Assembly: GCF_905220565.1 (NCBI RefSeq) | Contig: NC_059403.1 | Span: 1,922,001 to 1,986,000, forward strand | Reading direction: 5' to 3' | Origin: Melitaea cinxia | Taxonomy: Eukaryota; Arthropoda; Insecta; Lepidoptera; Nymphalidae | DNA length: 64,000 nucleotides | Part shown: positions 19,501 to 28,437 of the stretch, one piece after another | Position numbering within the stretch: the stretch's first letter is position 1 | Layout of the letters: every line of letters starts with the position of its first letter | The notes under the pieces: generated by a model | The model's input: the letters and a program-made list of their open reading frames with translations, nothing else | Database searches by the model: none | What the model was told of the DNA's origin: nothing | Position numbers and translations under genes: made by a program

Positions 19501-22500
19501 GGAAGATTACAAAAAAAAAAAAAAAAAACATTTTGTATAAGTTACGTGTAATATAAAACGAAAATTTTGATCGTTTCACTTGGCTGTCGATTGTGATGAT
19601 CTACATCCTTTCTTAGTCAGTAGTAACTTCACTTTAGTATAAATTTATAAAGAGACGATTGAAATGCTCATACTAACTTAATTGAATAGAGGTTTTATTT
19701 CTGTTGCAGAGATGAGAACGACGGCGCAGGGGCAGGTGTACTTCTACAACAGCGTGACGGGCGCGTCCACGTGGCACGACCCGCGCGTGCCCGCGCACCT
19801 GCGCCACGCCGCGCCCGCCGCCGGCCCGCTGCCGCCCGGCTGGGAGCTGCGCCACGCGCCCTCCGGCCGCGTCTACTTCGTCGACCACAACAACCGCACC
19901 ACGCAGTTCACCGACCCGCGCCTCGCGCTCTCCGCGCGCCTCGTGAGTACCCACACGTCGACGTGGCTCGACCCACCTCCGTACCTCTCTATTGTTTATC
20001 ATCAGTCGATAAAACGTGACTGTCTTTGGGGATGAGAGGAACGTGGTGTGTGAGGAATCACGTCGGGGTCACCAGTTTGGTAGTGTGAAGAAAAGGGAGG
20101 ATCCTCCAACCAGACGGATGTTGTGTCTGGTGGGCTAACGCCCCGACGGTTGTTGTCGGGATCTTGTATATATACTTAATCACTTTGAAAACTCTGATAG
20201 CGCGATGTAGCATACGTCAGTTTTCTCTAATTACGTAGTTTGTAGTCGTTCGTATTTTCGCGTAATAGATGTCGCCACATGTCTATAATTTGAATACACT
20301 TTAATGGAAGCTCGTTTTCAAGAGACATGGTTTCCTCAGAGCCCGCCGCCGGAGCCCGCGGCCGCCGCGCCCGCCGCGCCCGCGCCCGCCGAGCCCGCGC
20401 CCGCCGAGCCCGCGGACGCGGACGCGCTGCCGCGCTACAAGCGCGACCTGGCGGCCAAGGCGCGGGTGCTGCGCGCCGAGCTGCAGGCGCTGCAACCGCA
20501 AACCGGCCACTGTCGAATCGAGGTGTACTAATCTTATATATAAAATTCTCGTGTCACAATGTTAGTTAGCATACTCTTCTGAAACGGCTGGACCGATTTT
20601 TATGAAATTTTGCTTACATGTCGGGAGGTCTGAGAATCGGCCAACATCTATTTTTCATACCCCTAGGTTATAAGAGGGGGGGGAAGAGATTAAGGGTGTT
20701 AATAACATATCTGGCAAAACAACGTTTGCAGGGCCAGCTAGTAATAAATAATAACATTAAATAATAAATAAACGCTTTACGCTCAAAAAGCCTTCAGTAG
20801 AATTTTTTCCTGTATCTAGGGGTCCGAAAAAACACATACACAAGCACAAACATTTCGACCGCGACTAACATCTCTATGGCATATACAAAAGTTTGTCGTT
20901 AGCGGGGATCGAACCCACGACCGCCGTCTCGTCGCGTCGTCAATGTGTTATCAATATTATGTATTTGAAGAATATTTTGTGTCAGTCGAGGAAAATTAAA
21001 ATTCATTTTATGACATGTTTAATTAACTGTCTGTCCACAAATAAATTAAATGTTACTTGGAGGACCACTGTTTAGTTTTGATGACATAGATTTGTTTGAT
21101 ATGAAACTAATGTGGTTGGTGTTTATTTCAAACAAATTTTTAGAGTTGTTGAGATTGATATATTCTTTACATAGTTAACATGTCACTTTAAATGTTTTAA
21201 GTATTTGAATTAAGGCGGATTATACATAAAGAAAACTGAAAACAAACTACAGTAAACTCTTATAGATCAAAGCAAAACAAATATATTTTTTTTTTTTCTT
21301 ATACTATAAGTTTTATAAATTTTCAGGTATCACGTAACGAAGTACTCGAAGAATCGTACCGACTCGTGATGAAGTTACGAGGCAAGGAGTTGCGCAAACG
21401 ATTGCTCGTCAAGTTCCGCGGCGAGGAGGGCCTGGACTACGGCGGCGTGGCGCGCGAGTGGCTACACCTGCTGGGTGGCGAGCTGTTCAACCCGCACTAC
21501 GGCCTGTTCCAGTACGCGAACGCCGGCGACGATAGATATGCGCTACAAATTAATGCGGATTCAGGTGTAAGTACTAAGACGATCGCTCTGGTCATGACGG
21601 CTGGTTGGTGGAGCGATCGCTACTCATAGTAGGAAATATATCCGCCAACACGTATTGGAGCAGCGTGGTGGATTAAACTCTGATTCTTCTCCTAAATGGG
21701 AAAATAGGCCTATGCCCAGCAGTGGAATATTACAAAAAGCATAAGCATGGCTAAAAAGCATAGGCGTAAGTATACAATATTAAAATGCTATTTCTTTGTA
21801 CAAGCATTGCACCTGCCAGGAGATATGGGATGCCGTAGCTTATGAATGCCACCAACTGCAAGAGTATTGCAAGCATGTTGCTGACCTTATTCACGACTCC
21901 CTGGGAACTCTGACTATATTTATTTATTTATATATTTACTATATTTTTTATCTGACTATATTTTTTTTATTTATTTATATATTACCGTATGTGTATTAAT
22001 GAATGGAAATTTATTTTGGTTTCTAATTCAGGTAAACCCCGAACATTTGTCGTACTTCCACTTTGCTGGTCGTATACTGGGTGTCGCGCTGTTCCACGGC
22101 CATCAATTAGACGCAGCGTTCACTGCGCCTTTCTACAAACAGTTGCTTGGTAGACCTATCACTCTGAGAGATATACGAGATGTTGATCCTGAACTGCATC
22201 GATCTTTATCGTGGATGCTGTGAGTATATATGACAATTAATTAATGAATTTTATTGCAAAAATGAAAATTATACTTTAATTATATTAGTAAAAAAATGCG
22301 TATTTTAATGACAATAACAAAAAATTAAACTACTTACACTTATTTTCTCCTTACACTCATTTAGTATGTGAATCTGAAAGCACAAACATCTGTATGGGCT
22401 ATATAAATCTTTGTCTTGTGCGGGAATCGAACCCACAAACGTTTCATTCATTGTCTAAATTGAAATTTTTGTATTTTTCGATTTTATATAATTTCAGAGA

Positions 22501-23146
22501 AAACAGCATAGCGGGTGTCATCGATACGACATTTTCGGTTGAATGTTCGTCGTTTGGAGCGGTGCGGAGTGTGGAGTTGAGGCCAGGCGGCGCGAACGAG
22601 CCCGTCACGGACACGAACAAACGCGACTACGTGCGACTGTACGTCGCGCACAGGTTCACTCGAGGCGCCGAGCGACAGTGGCTCGCCCTACAACGAGGCC
22701 TCGCTGACATCATTCCGCCGCAGCTCCTTCGGCCCCTGTCGCCGCGAGACCTGCAACCCTTGCTGGCGGGGAGGGCCGACCTCGACCCGGCCGACTGGCG
22801 CCGGCACACGCGCCTAAAACACGTTAACCCAGACGCTCCTATAGTCGGCTGGTTCTGGGAGATAGTCGAGGAGTTCGACGCCGAAATGCGAGCTAGACTG
22901 TTGCAATTCGTAACGGGCTCTAGGCGCGTCCCTCTTGCTGGTTTTCGTGCTTTGCAAGGTTCGACGGGGGCAGCTGCTCCTAGACTGTTTACTCTACACT
23001 TGGTAGCGGATGCCTCACCGGACTCACTGCCCAAAGCACATACCTGTTTTAACCGTCTCGATCTTCCACCGTATCCAAATAAAGAAAAGTTACACGACAA
23101 GCTTACACAAGCGGTCTTAGAAACGGCTGGATTTGCCGTTGAATGA
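13581..23146 (+). CDS. Smurf: Smurf-type HECT E3 ubiquitin ligase, complete
   Basis: Ubiquitinates SMADs and receptors to limit BMP/TGF-beta signalling, acting at membranes and in cytoplasm. Twelve exons join in frame: 13581-13635, 13734-13772, 16790-16931, 17716-17816, 18096-18348, 18512-18721, 19234-19340, 19710-19942, 20340-20522, 21327-21566, 22032-22219 and 22498-23146. The product is 799 aa. Domains: C2 (about 10-125; KIRLTILCARNLVRRDLFR, LPDPFAKI), WW1 (about 182-214), WW2 (298-329, LPPGYEMR..STWHDPR), WW3 (343-374, LPPGWELR..TQFTDPR), HECT (about 440-799) with catalytic Cys767 in KAHTCFNRLDLPPY. It ends GFAVE like other Smurf proteins. Exon 9 encodes an Ala/Pro/Glu-rich linker before HECT. 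Exons 8 and 9 are extremely GC-rich in an AT-rich locus. The first residues MSTPVSNRKYGAQK resemble known Smurf N-termini. Splice joins all agree in phase. Confidence 0.97.
14590..14637. repeat. AT-rich trinucleotide run (TTA/ATT)n
   Basis: A short ATT microsatellite (about 14618-14633) within AT-rich intron 2 of Smurf. Confidence 0.7.
15540..16270 (+). mobile_element. 3' part of an autonomous Helitron
   Basis: The decayed helicase frame is followed by a (TA)n stretch, then a hairpin ACCCG-AGCGAAGC-CGGGT (16242-16259) and CTAG at 16267-16270, with T after it. This places a true Helitron end about 150 bp downstream of helicase coding. The 5' half with the Rep domain is not seen in the intron. 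Confidence 0.8.
15571..16110 (+). pseudogene. Helitron helicase (Pif1-like) C-terminal relic
   Basis: One frame reads IVDDINFNILKKIPGEEKIY, then FPTEFLNSLQVPG, LRLKIGSPIILLKNL, LCNGG, FIPKIPLISSE, QFKRLQFPIKLAFSFTINK and QRQTLKY. These are the ordered C-terminal blocks of Helitron replicase-helicases (inserted blocks with LRLK.G.PI.LLRNL, FIPRIPL and LAF..TINKSQGQT). Two in-frame stops interrupt it (TAA after LCNGGL, TAG after ISSE), and the last helicase motif is altered. It lies in Smurf intron 2 and is followed by a Helitron 3' terminus at 16241-16270. Confidence 0.85.
16290..16534 (-). repeat. MITE family A copy (short form)
   Basis: On the minus strand it begins TGCTCGCAAACG then an A-run and CCGACTTCAATTACA, as in copies at 24969, 31556, 35889, 43479 and 55002. 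It is closest to the short form at 55002-55266. It directly follows the Helitron terminus in Smurf intron 2. Confidence 0.7.
16940..17163 (+). repeat. CTAG-ended interspersed repeat
   Basis: Starts with a TATATATAAATCTTGTGTCACAATG-type motif and ends GTCAGCTAGT. A better copy is at 20531-20741 (ends GGCCAGCTAGT). Probably a non-autonomous Helitron relative; this is inference from the CTAG|T end. Confidence 0.5.
17355..17545 (+). repeat. Non-LTR 3'-end type repeat
   Basis: Contains CCCACTGTTGGGCATAGGCC and GTGGATTAAGCTC-type sequence (reverse). Related copies are at 21615-21735 (inverted) and 56828-56960. Such blocks are common tails of lepidopteran non-LTR elements. It lies in Smurf intron 3. 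Confidence 0.55.
18758..19007 (+). repeat. Dispersed repeat family S
   Basis: Begins CTAGGGCGGCAAACAAGCGC and ends CAAGAAATTTCCTGCTATGG. Related copies are at 27417-27650, 39570-39760 (inverted), 41181-41290 (inverted), 55390-55535 and 10681-10845. It looks SINE-like in size and copy number. It lies in Smurf intron 6. Confidence 0.7.
20531..20741 (+). repeat. CTAG-ended interspersed repeat
   Basis: Starts TATATATAAAATTCTCGTGT after exon 9 of Smurf and ends GGGCCAGCTAGT. Probably a non-autonomous Helitron. The start is only 8 bp from the exon 9 donor. Confidence 0.6.
20800..20945 (-). repeat. tRNA-derived SINE, minus strand
   Basis: The minus strand contains GTGGGTTCGATCCCC, a pol III B-box, with flanks like other lepidopteran tRNA SINEs. 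It lies in Smurf intron 9. It lacks a full cloverleaf and is not a tRNA gene. Confidence 0.6.
21610..21740 (-). repeat. Non-LTR 3'-end type repeat
   Basis: An inverted copy of the block at 17355-17545 (ATAGGCCTATGCCCAGCAGTGG). It directly follows Smurf exon 10. Confidence 0.55.
22345..22465 (-). repeat. tRNA-derived SINE fragment
   Basis: CGGGAATCGAACCCACAAACG is an inverted B-box region. The fragment ends about 35 bp before Smurf exon 12. Confidence 0.5.
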
Positions 23147-23660
23147 TATTATATGATATTATACAATTATATGGCTCTGATCTTGTGTTCTATATTCGTA
23201 AATATATCATGATTTATTATTACAGTTGTGATGATGGAAAAGGATGAGACACAGAAACGAAAAAGCTTAAGTAATTTATGAGACTGAAGTAACAGGATTG
23301 ATTGTTCTGACATGACAAAATTTTTTGAAATGATTTTTTTTTTAATGGGGACAAAAAGTCTGACGAAAATAAGTATATTGTATACAAGAGTTTACACTAA
23401 AGAAATCAATTATAGCTTTGTTAAAAAAAAATATATTACCCATAGTATAATATACACCTTACAGTTAAGAATTACTTCCATTATTTTTAACTTATAAATA
23501 TTTTCAACCTTATTTATTTACTGGTTGAGTTTAATAAAAAAAAATGTACTCTTTATGTGACAAAAATATCACAATTGTTTTGCACTTGCAGAATGTTTAA
23601 AGCATTTATGATATTTGCTAACAAAAATAATATTTAATGCTCAAATAAAAGTATACTTTA
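23147..23660 (+). other. Smurf 3' UTR with candidate polyadenylation signals
   Basis: After the stop the sequence is AT-rich with no frame. AATAAA occurs at 23533-23538 and 23644-23649. Either could end the Smurf mRNA. The true end is not visible from sequence alone. Confidence 0.5.
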
Positions 23661-23848
23661 AAAATCTTACAATTAGTTATAAGATGCAATTGAGAGTGAA
23701 ACAGATCGAACGTAATTCTAAATTCATTTATTATATAACACAACTGGAGGAGAAAGTCTTAATAAATTGATTTACGTCATTTTTAGTTAAACAATTGTTA
23801 TTATGGCCTACTTATCTCAAACAAAAAAAAAATACTAATGTAGTCTAT

Positions 23849-24242
23849 AGTGCGTTCAACAAGCCGAGATACCAAATGTAAACAAACCAAATGCGAGGTC
23901 ATTCAACTATGCAGGGTTTTGTAACCTTTTTTTTACTTGCACAAAAAATTTAAATGTAAAATATATTTATATTTTGTAATTACTGAATTAAATATAATTA
24001 TGTATTTAAGATTTGATACTTCTTAAATAATAATTATCGAAATATAAAAATTTAAAGGGCCGTACGCGGTCCGATTGTTTTCAAGGCCAGCTAAAATATC
24101 GTTCGACCCTGCAGAGAGACGTGCAGCAGATAGCAAACAAACAAGATAGAAAGAGATAGACTACATTTTGTTTGTTCCGTCGTCGCTACGAAAAAATGAT
24201 GGATGACTGTTGACATTTGGTATCTCTTCTCGTTGAAAGACT
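23849..24242. repeat. MITE with long inverted ends
   Basis: The left end GTGCGTTCAACAAGCCGAGA then TACCAAATGT, and the right end, read backwards, GTCTTTCAACGAGAAGAGAT then ACCAAATGT, form imperfect inverted repeats of about 33 bp. CTATA flanks both sides. About 390 bp, no open frame. Superfamily not determined. Confidence 0.65.
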
Positions 24243-24968
24243 ATATAAGATTTTCTTTAAACTATGGTCTTTGAAAATAGTATTAGAACTATGTTGTCGT
24301 TTATCAATGGTTGTTGGAGTACAAAGCACAAATGATGTGTTCTGTTATAACGTATTAAATTAATTTTAATACTAAATTATTTGGATTTGAGGCAATTGAT
24401 AGTGAGGTGCCTTATGATTTGAAAACAGGAATTATAAATATTATATGTATATACTTTTACAATTAACAAATGAATTATTCAGTTAATTATTTAATTTACT
24501 TAACATTTATTCAACAATTTTACATAAGTGTAGTCATAAATGTATCATTGTAAAATAATTATATTAGACGAGGTGATGCGAGTTGATATTCAATATTTAA
24601 AACAAGAATGAGTGCCTTTATCTATTATAACTACATAGACGTAGCTTTAGAAATGTATAACTGTTAGATATGTAAAATGATTTAATGGTAACAAACTTTC
24701 ATCAAAATAAACTATGATATTTTTGCACATATTAATAATACCTACTTTTTATTTTTATCCTAGCTGACAATTTTACAGATAAAAAAAAATGTTTTGAACT
24801 GCTGAGATAAAATATTTGTACACTTCTGATCACTGCTACTGCATTGTTTCCTATGCTCAAAGGTTATTGGAAAAATCGCTATTTAGCGATAAGATCGCTT
24901 TTATACATCTTGTTCTGTATCTTTCTTAGCTTTCTTTATTTCAGTACATAATGAAGAATAATTAAATA

Positions 24969-25722
24969 ATTGTGTTTGCTCGCAAACGAAAAAAAACCGA
25001 CTTCAATTACATCGGCGAGTAATACAATGTAGATCGACGAAAAAATACTCAAGTAACTGCGCGTTATCAAAGATTACTCAAAAAGTAGTTATCAGATCTC
25101 AATGAAATTTATATGTGACCATATGACAAACATCAGCTTTCGATTAAATTAAAAATTATTAAAATCGGTACACCCAGTAAAAAGTTATCGCGGATTTTCA
25201 AGAAGTTCCCTCGATTTCTCTGGGATCCCATCATCAGATCCTGCTTTCCTTATCATGGTACTAAACTAGGGATATCTTCTTTCCAACAAAAAAAGAATTA
25301 TCAAAATCGGTATACCCAGTAAAAAGTTATTGCGGATTTTTAAGAGTTTCCCTCGATTTCTCTGGGATTCCATGATCAGATCCTGGTTTCCTTATCATGG
25401 TACTAAACTAGGGATATCTCTTTTCTAACAAAAAAAGAATTATCAAAATCGGTACATCCAGTAGAAAGTTATGCGGTATAATACAACGTAGGTCGACGAA
25501 AAAAGCGTCAAGTAAAAACGCATTATTAGATATAGCTCGAAAAGTAGTTGTTAGATCTCAAATAAATTTAAATGGGACCAATTGGCACACACCATCTTTC
25601 GATTAAAAGAAAATTTGTCGAAATCGCTCCACCCAGTCAAAAGTTCTGATGTAACATACATAAAAAAAAAAAAAAAAATACAGTCGAATTGAGAACCTCC
25701 TCCTTTTTTGGAAGTCGGTTAA
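24969..25722 (+). repeat. MITE family A, long copy with duplicated internal unit
   Basis: Starts AATTGTGTTTGCTCGCAAAC then an A-run and ACCGACTTC, and ends GGAAGTCGGTTAA. The AACCGACTTC/GAAGTCGGTT ends are inverted repeats. A unit of about 140 bp (AAAATCGGTACACCCAGTAA through GGGATATC and the A-rich tail) occurs twice in tandem. No open frame. Confidence 0.8.
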
Positions 25723-25860
25723 AAAATAAACCTTATTCTATGATATAACATATTAAAAAATATTTTGATGGTAAAGAATTATTAAATTGATTCTATAGAA
25801 ATTAGTCACATTTTAAATTTAATAATAACAAAGGAATTGTTTCTTCTGGGTGCATTATTA

Positions 25861-26035
25861 CGGACGTGTTGGTGCAGCGGTTACAGTACTGACTGTTGTG
25901 CTAGCGGCCGCAGGTTCGATCCCGCACACGGCAAACATATAGTCCATAAAGGTATTTATCGTGGTCTAGGCATTCGTGCTAGTGTTGTGCTTGTTGACGG
26001 ACCAGCGAAACATGAGTAAATTTTGTAGTGTTCAG
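25861..26035 (+). repeat. tRNA-derived SINE
   Basis: A-box-like TGGTGCAGCGGT followed about 40 bp later by the B-box GGTTCGATCCCG, then a non-tRNA body. This is the head of a pol III SINE. It does not fold as a full tRNA. Confidence 0.7.
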
Positions 26036-26249
26036 TGTGGGGTGCTTTATTTATTACTAGCTGTGCCCGCGACTTCGTCTGCGTGGAATTTAATAAAAAA
26101 GTTATTATTCAGTTCAGACCTACAAAATAAATAAATCTAGCTTTACACAAGTAGTATATAATGGTCTTAGCAGCGAGGGATGGTCGCATCCCTGTCATTG
26201 GTTTGAGGCCCACAATATATTATTTCGCAGTAACTCCTGATGATATCAT

Positions 26250-26385
26250 CATCATCATTACAGCCTATACAGTCCACTGCTGGACATAGGCCTCCACAAG
26301 TTTACGTCAAAAATAACGTGAACTCATGTGTTTTGCCCATAGTCACCACGCTGGGCAGGCGGGTTGGTGACCGTCCTGATGATAT
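26250..26385 (-). repeat. 3' end of a RTE-like non-LTR element
   Basis: An ATCATCATC run followed by CAGCCTATACAGTCCACTGC and CATAGGCCTCC. On the minus strand this is a retroelement 3' end with a GATGAT-type tail. Similar blocks are at 51395-51500 and, in the other direction, 27035-27150. Confidence 0.6.
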
Positions 26386-26478
26386 ATGAAGATATTTTTT
26401 TTTAGAATTGGTGCAAACGGACAATTGTCCTGGCGGTAAGTGAAAGCACCATCCATACACACCCGCTACATCAGAGGA

Positions 26479-26756
26479 TTAGCAGGTGCGTTGCCGGCCT
26501 TTCAAATAAGAGTGCTCTTTTTTTAAGTTTCCTAAGTCGTATCGGTTCGGAAATACGTAGGTGGAAGCCGGTTCCATATAGTGATCGTGCGAGGCGGGAA
26601 ATAGAGTAAAAACGAGTTGTCGTAGAGTTCTGGACATCGAGGTGATGTAGGTGAAATTTGGAATTTTGTCGTGATGTCCAGTGGGGTGGAATTCTGCTGC
26701 AGGTATTAGTTCGAACAATTCTTCAGAACATTCCCCGTGGTAGATGTGGTATGTTA
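26479..26756 (-). pseudogene. CR1/Kiri-like reverse transcriptase C-terminal fragment
   Basis: The frame reads FELIPAAEFHPTG at one end and VFPNRYDLGNLKKEHSYLKG then RQRTC at the other. This is the C-terminal tail seen in lepidopteran CR1-like RTs (FPNRYDL..FKK..Y.YLKGRQRT). A 5'-truncated copy; no catalytic domain. Confidence 0.75.
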
Positions 26757-26837
26757 TAATTTAAGAATCCGTAGGTAACGAAAAATCGATTTTTTCGAAA
26801 ATACTGACTAGTTGTTAACTCCTTAAGCTGTATGGCT

Positions 26838-27152
26838 ACGGCAGTAAGAATATAGCCAATCTCTCTCGTGGATGTCATAAGAGGCGACTAAGAGATAACA
26901 AAGTTCTACTACCACCTTGGAACTTAAAAAGCCGACCAATGGCGGGATAACCATCCAACTGCTGGCTTTGAAATACACAGACCGAAGACAAGCAGCAGCG
27001 TTTACGGTGTGACAAAGTCAGCTCTGTGGTCCCCAACCCGCCTGCCCAGCGTGGTGACTATGGGCAAAACACACGAGTTCACGCAATTTTTGGCGCGAAT
27101 TTGTGAAGGCCTATGTCCAGCAGTGGACTGCGATAGCCTGATGTGTCTCTGT
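26838..27152 (+). repeat. Non-LTR 3' fragment
   Basis: Contains GGTGACTATGGGCAAAACAC and CCTATGTCCAGCAGTGGACT, and upstream AAGAGGCGACTAAGAGATAA. An inverted relative spans 51395-51720. The order matches a retroelement 3' UTR. Confidence 0.6.
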
Positions 27153-27159
27153 GTGTGAG

Positions 27160-28170
27160 ACTTTGGCTAAAAGAGACTCGATTTCAAACAAGTTTGTTTC
27201 GACACTCATCGACTTGTTCCCGAAAAATATTAGAACTGCCTGTTTATAAGGCATCCCCGGTGCTGTCGTCCGCATAACAATGAATGCCATTAGTTTGCAA
27301 CAGGTCATTAATATTCATAAGGAACAAGGTAGGAGATAGTACCCACCATTGGAGAATACCAGCATTAACAGACTTAAGGTGGAGTATGCACCGTCAATAA
27401 CGACCTTGATTTTTTTTTATGTCACTAGGTCGGCAAACAAGCGTACGGCTCACCTGATGGTAAGCGATTACCGTAGCTTATAGACGCCTGCACCACCAGA
27501 AGCATCGCAAGCGCGTTGCCGACCCAATCCCCAATCCCCCCAGGAGCTCTGGTCACCTTACTCACCAACAGGAACACAATACTGCTTGAAAACAGTATTA
27601 TTTAGCTGTGGTCTTCTGTAAGGTCGAGGTACTACCCCAGTCGGGCTGTCCTGTCTGTCAAAAAACTTGTGATCCATTTACAAAATTTCTCGGGAAGCCC
27701 ATAGGAAGCTTATAGAAGTGCCATAACCGATCGAAGGCCTTTGTTATATCCAAACTAACCGCCAGTGCTTCTCCCTTGCTCTCAACTACCTTCACCTATC
27801 ACTGAGCTAAGAATATCAAAGGATTACCAGCCGAGCGACACTGTTAAAAGCCATATGTCAATATTTTGGTGATCGCTAATCAGCTGGTGCTTCTCTAAAT
27901 ACCACTGGAGCAGGCAGTTGATTATGAATTCTATTATCTTTGAGAACAAGGAAGTTATTATTATATTAGCTATTGGTCTATAATTAGACGAATCAGAGCG
28001 GACTATGTCTGACTGGGTTGTTACAGGCTTAATCGTAATCATAATTGGTAACTTTACCAGCCTTGCTTGCTCCATGGTTAAAATGTCAAAATGAGTAGGT
28101 AACATTTTTGTTACTGTCAAATAAATGTCAAGTGTCAAGGAAATGTCATGATTGACCACAGTTGGAGTTG
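27160..28170 (-). pseudogene. Decayed non-LTR reverse transcriptase with nested repeat
   Basis: Minus-strand frames give SNYRPIANIIITSLFSKIIE and, lower down, RSFDRLWH..LPMGFPRNFV-like sequence and an MNDL-like loop. These match ordered RT blocks (SYRPI..T..LSK..E; AFD.VWH..L..KL...G.P). Several frameshifts and stops are present. A family S repeat (27417-27650) is inserted in the middle. Confidence 0.65.
27417..27650 (+). repeat. Dispersed repeat family S, nearly complete copy
   Basis: CTAGGTCGGCAAACAAGCGT through AGGTCGAGGTACTACCCCAG. It is nested in the decayed RT pseudogene, so it inserted later than that copy. Confidence 0.75.
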
Positions 28171-28437
28171 TCATTAATGATAATTGTTTGTCCGTTTATG
28201 GACGCGCTGCGTTTATTTCGATGTCTGGCGCCTCATTGAATCTCCTTGTTTTGTAAAGCAGATCACAAACAGGTCATCGTTTAAATTTACACAATTTAAT
28301 AAGCAAGGCGTAATTGTTGTATATACAACACGTATATGATTCGATATTTACAATTGATGATTCATTAGTAGTGAAGTGAGTGCGCATAGAAGTGGTGATA
28401 CTATTTACGAGGATTATTTTTAGTTCATACTATCACA

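Noticed and set aside
19673..20002. Long minus-strand and alternative-frame ORFs in the Smurf GC-rich exons (also 20301-20510, 20327-20569, 22627-23100)
   Set aside because: They are shadows of the high-GC Smurf coding exons, which lack stop codons in other frames. Arg/Ala-rich translations match no family.
25861..26035. tRNA gene at the GGTTCGATCCCG motif
   Set aside because: A- and B-box-like sequences are present, but no acceptor stem or anticodon arm can be drawn. It is a SINE head. The same holds at 49160, 20800, 22345 and 40575.
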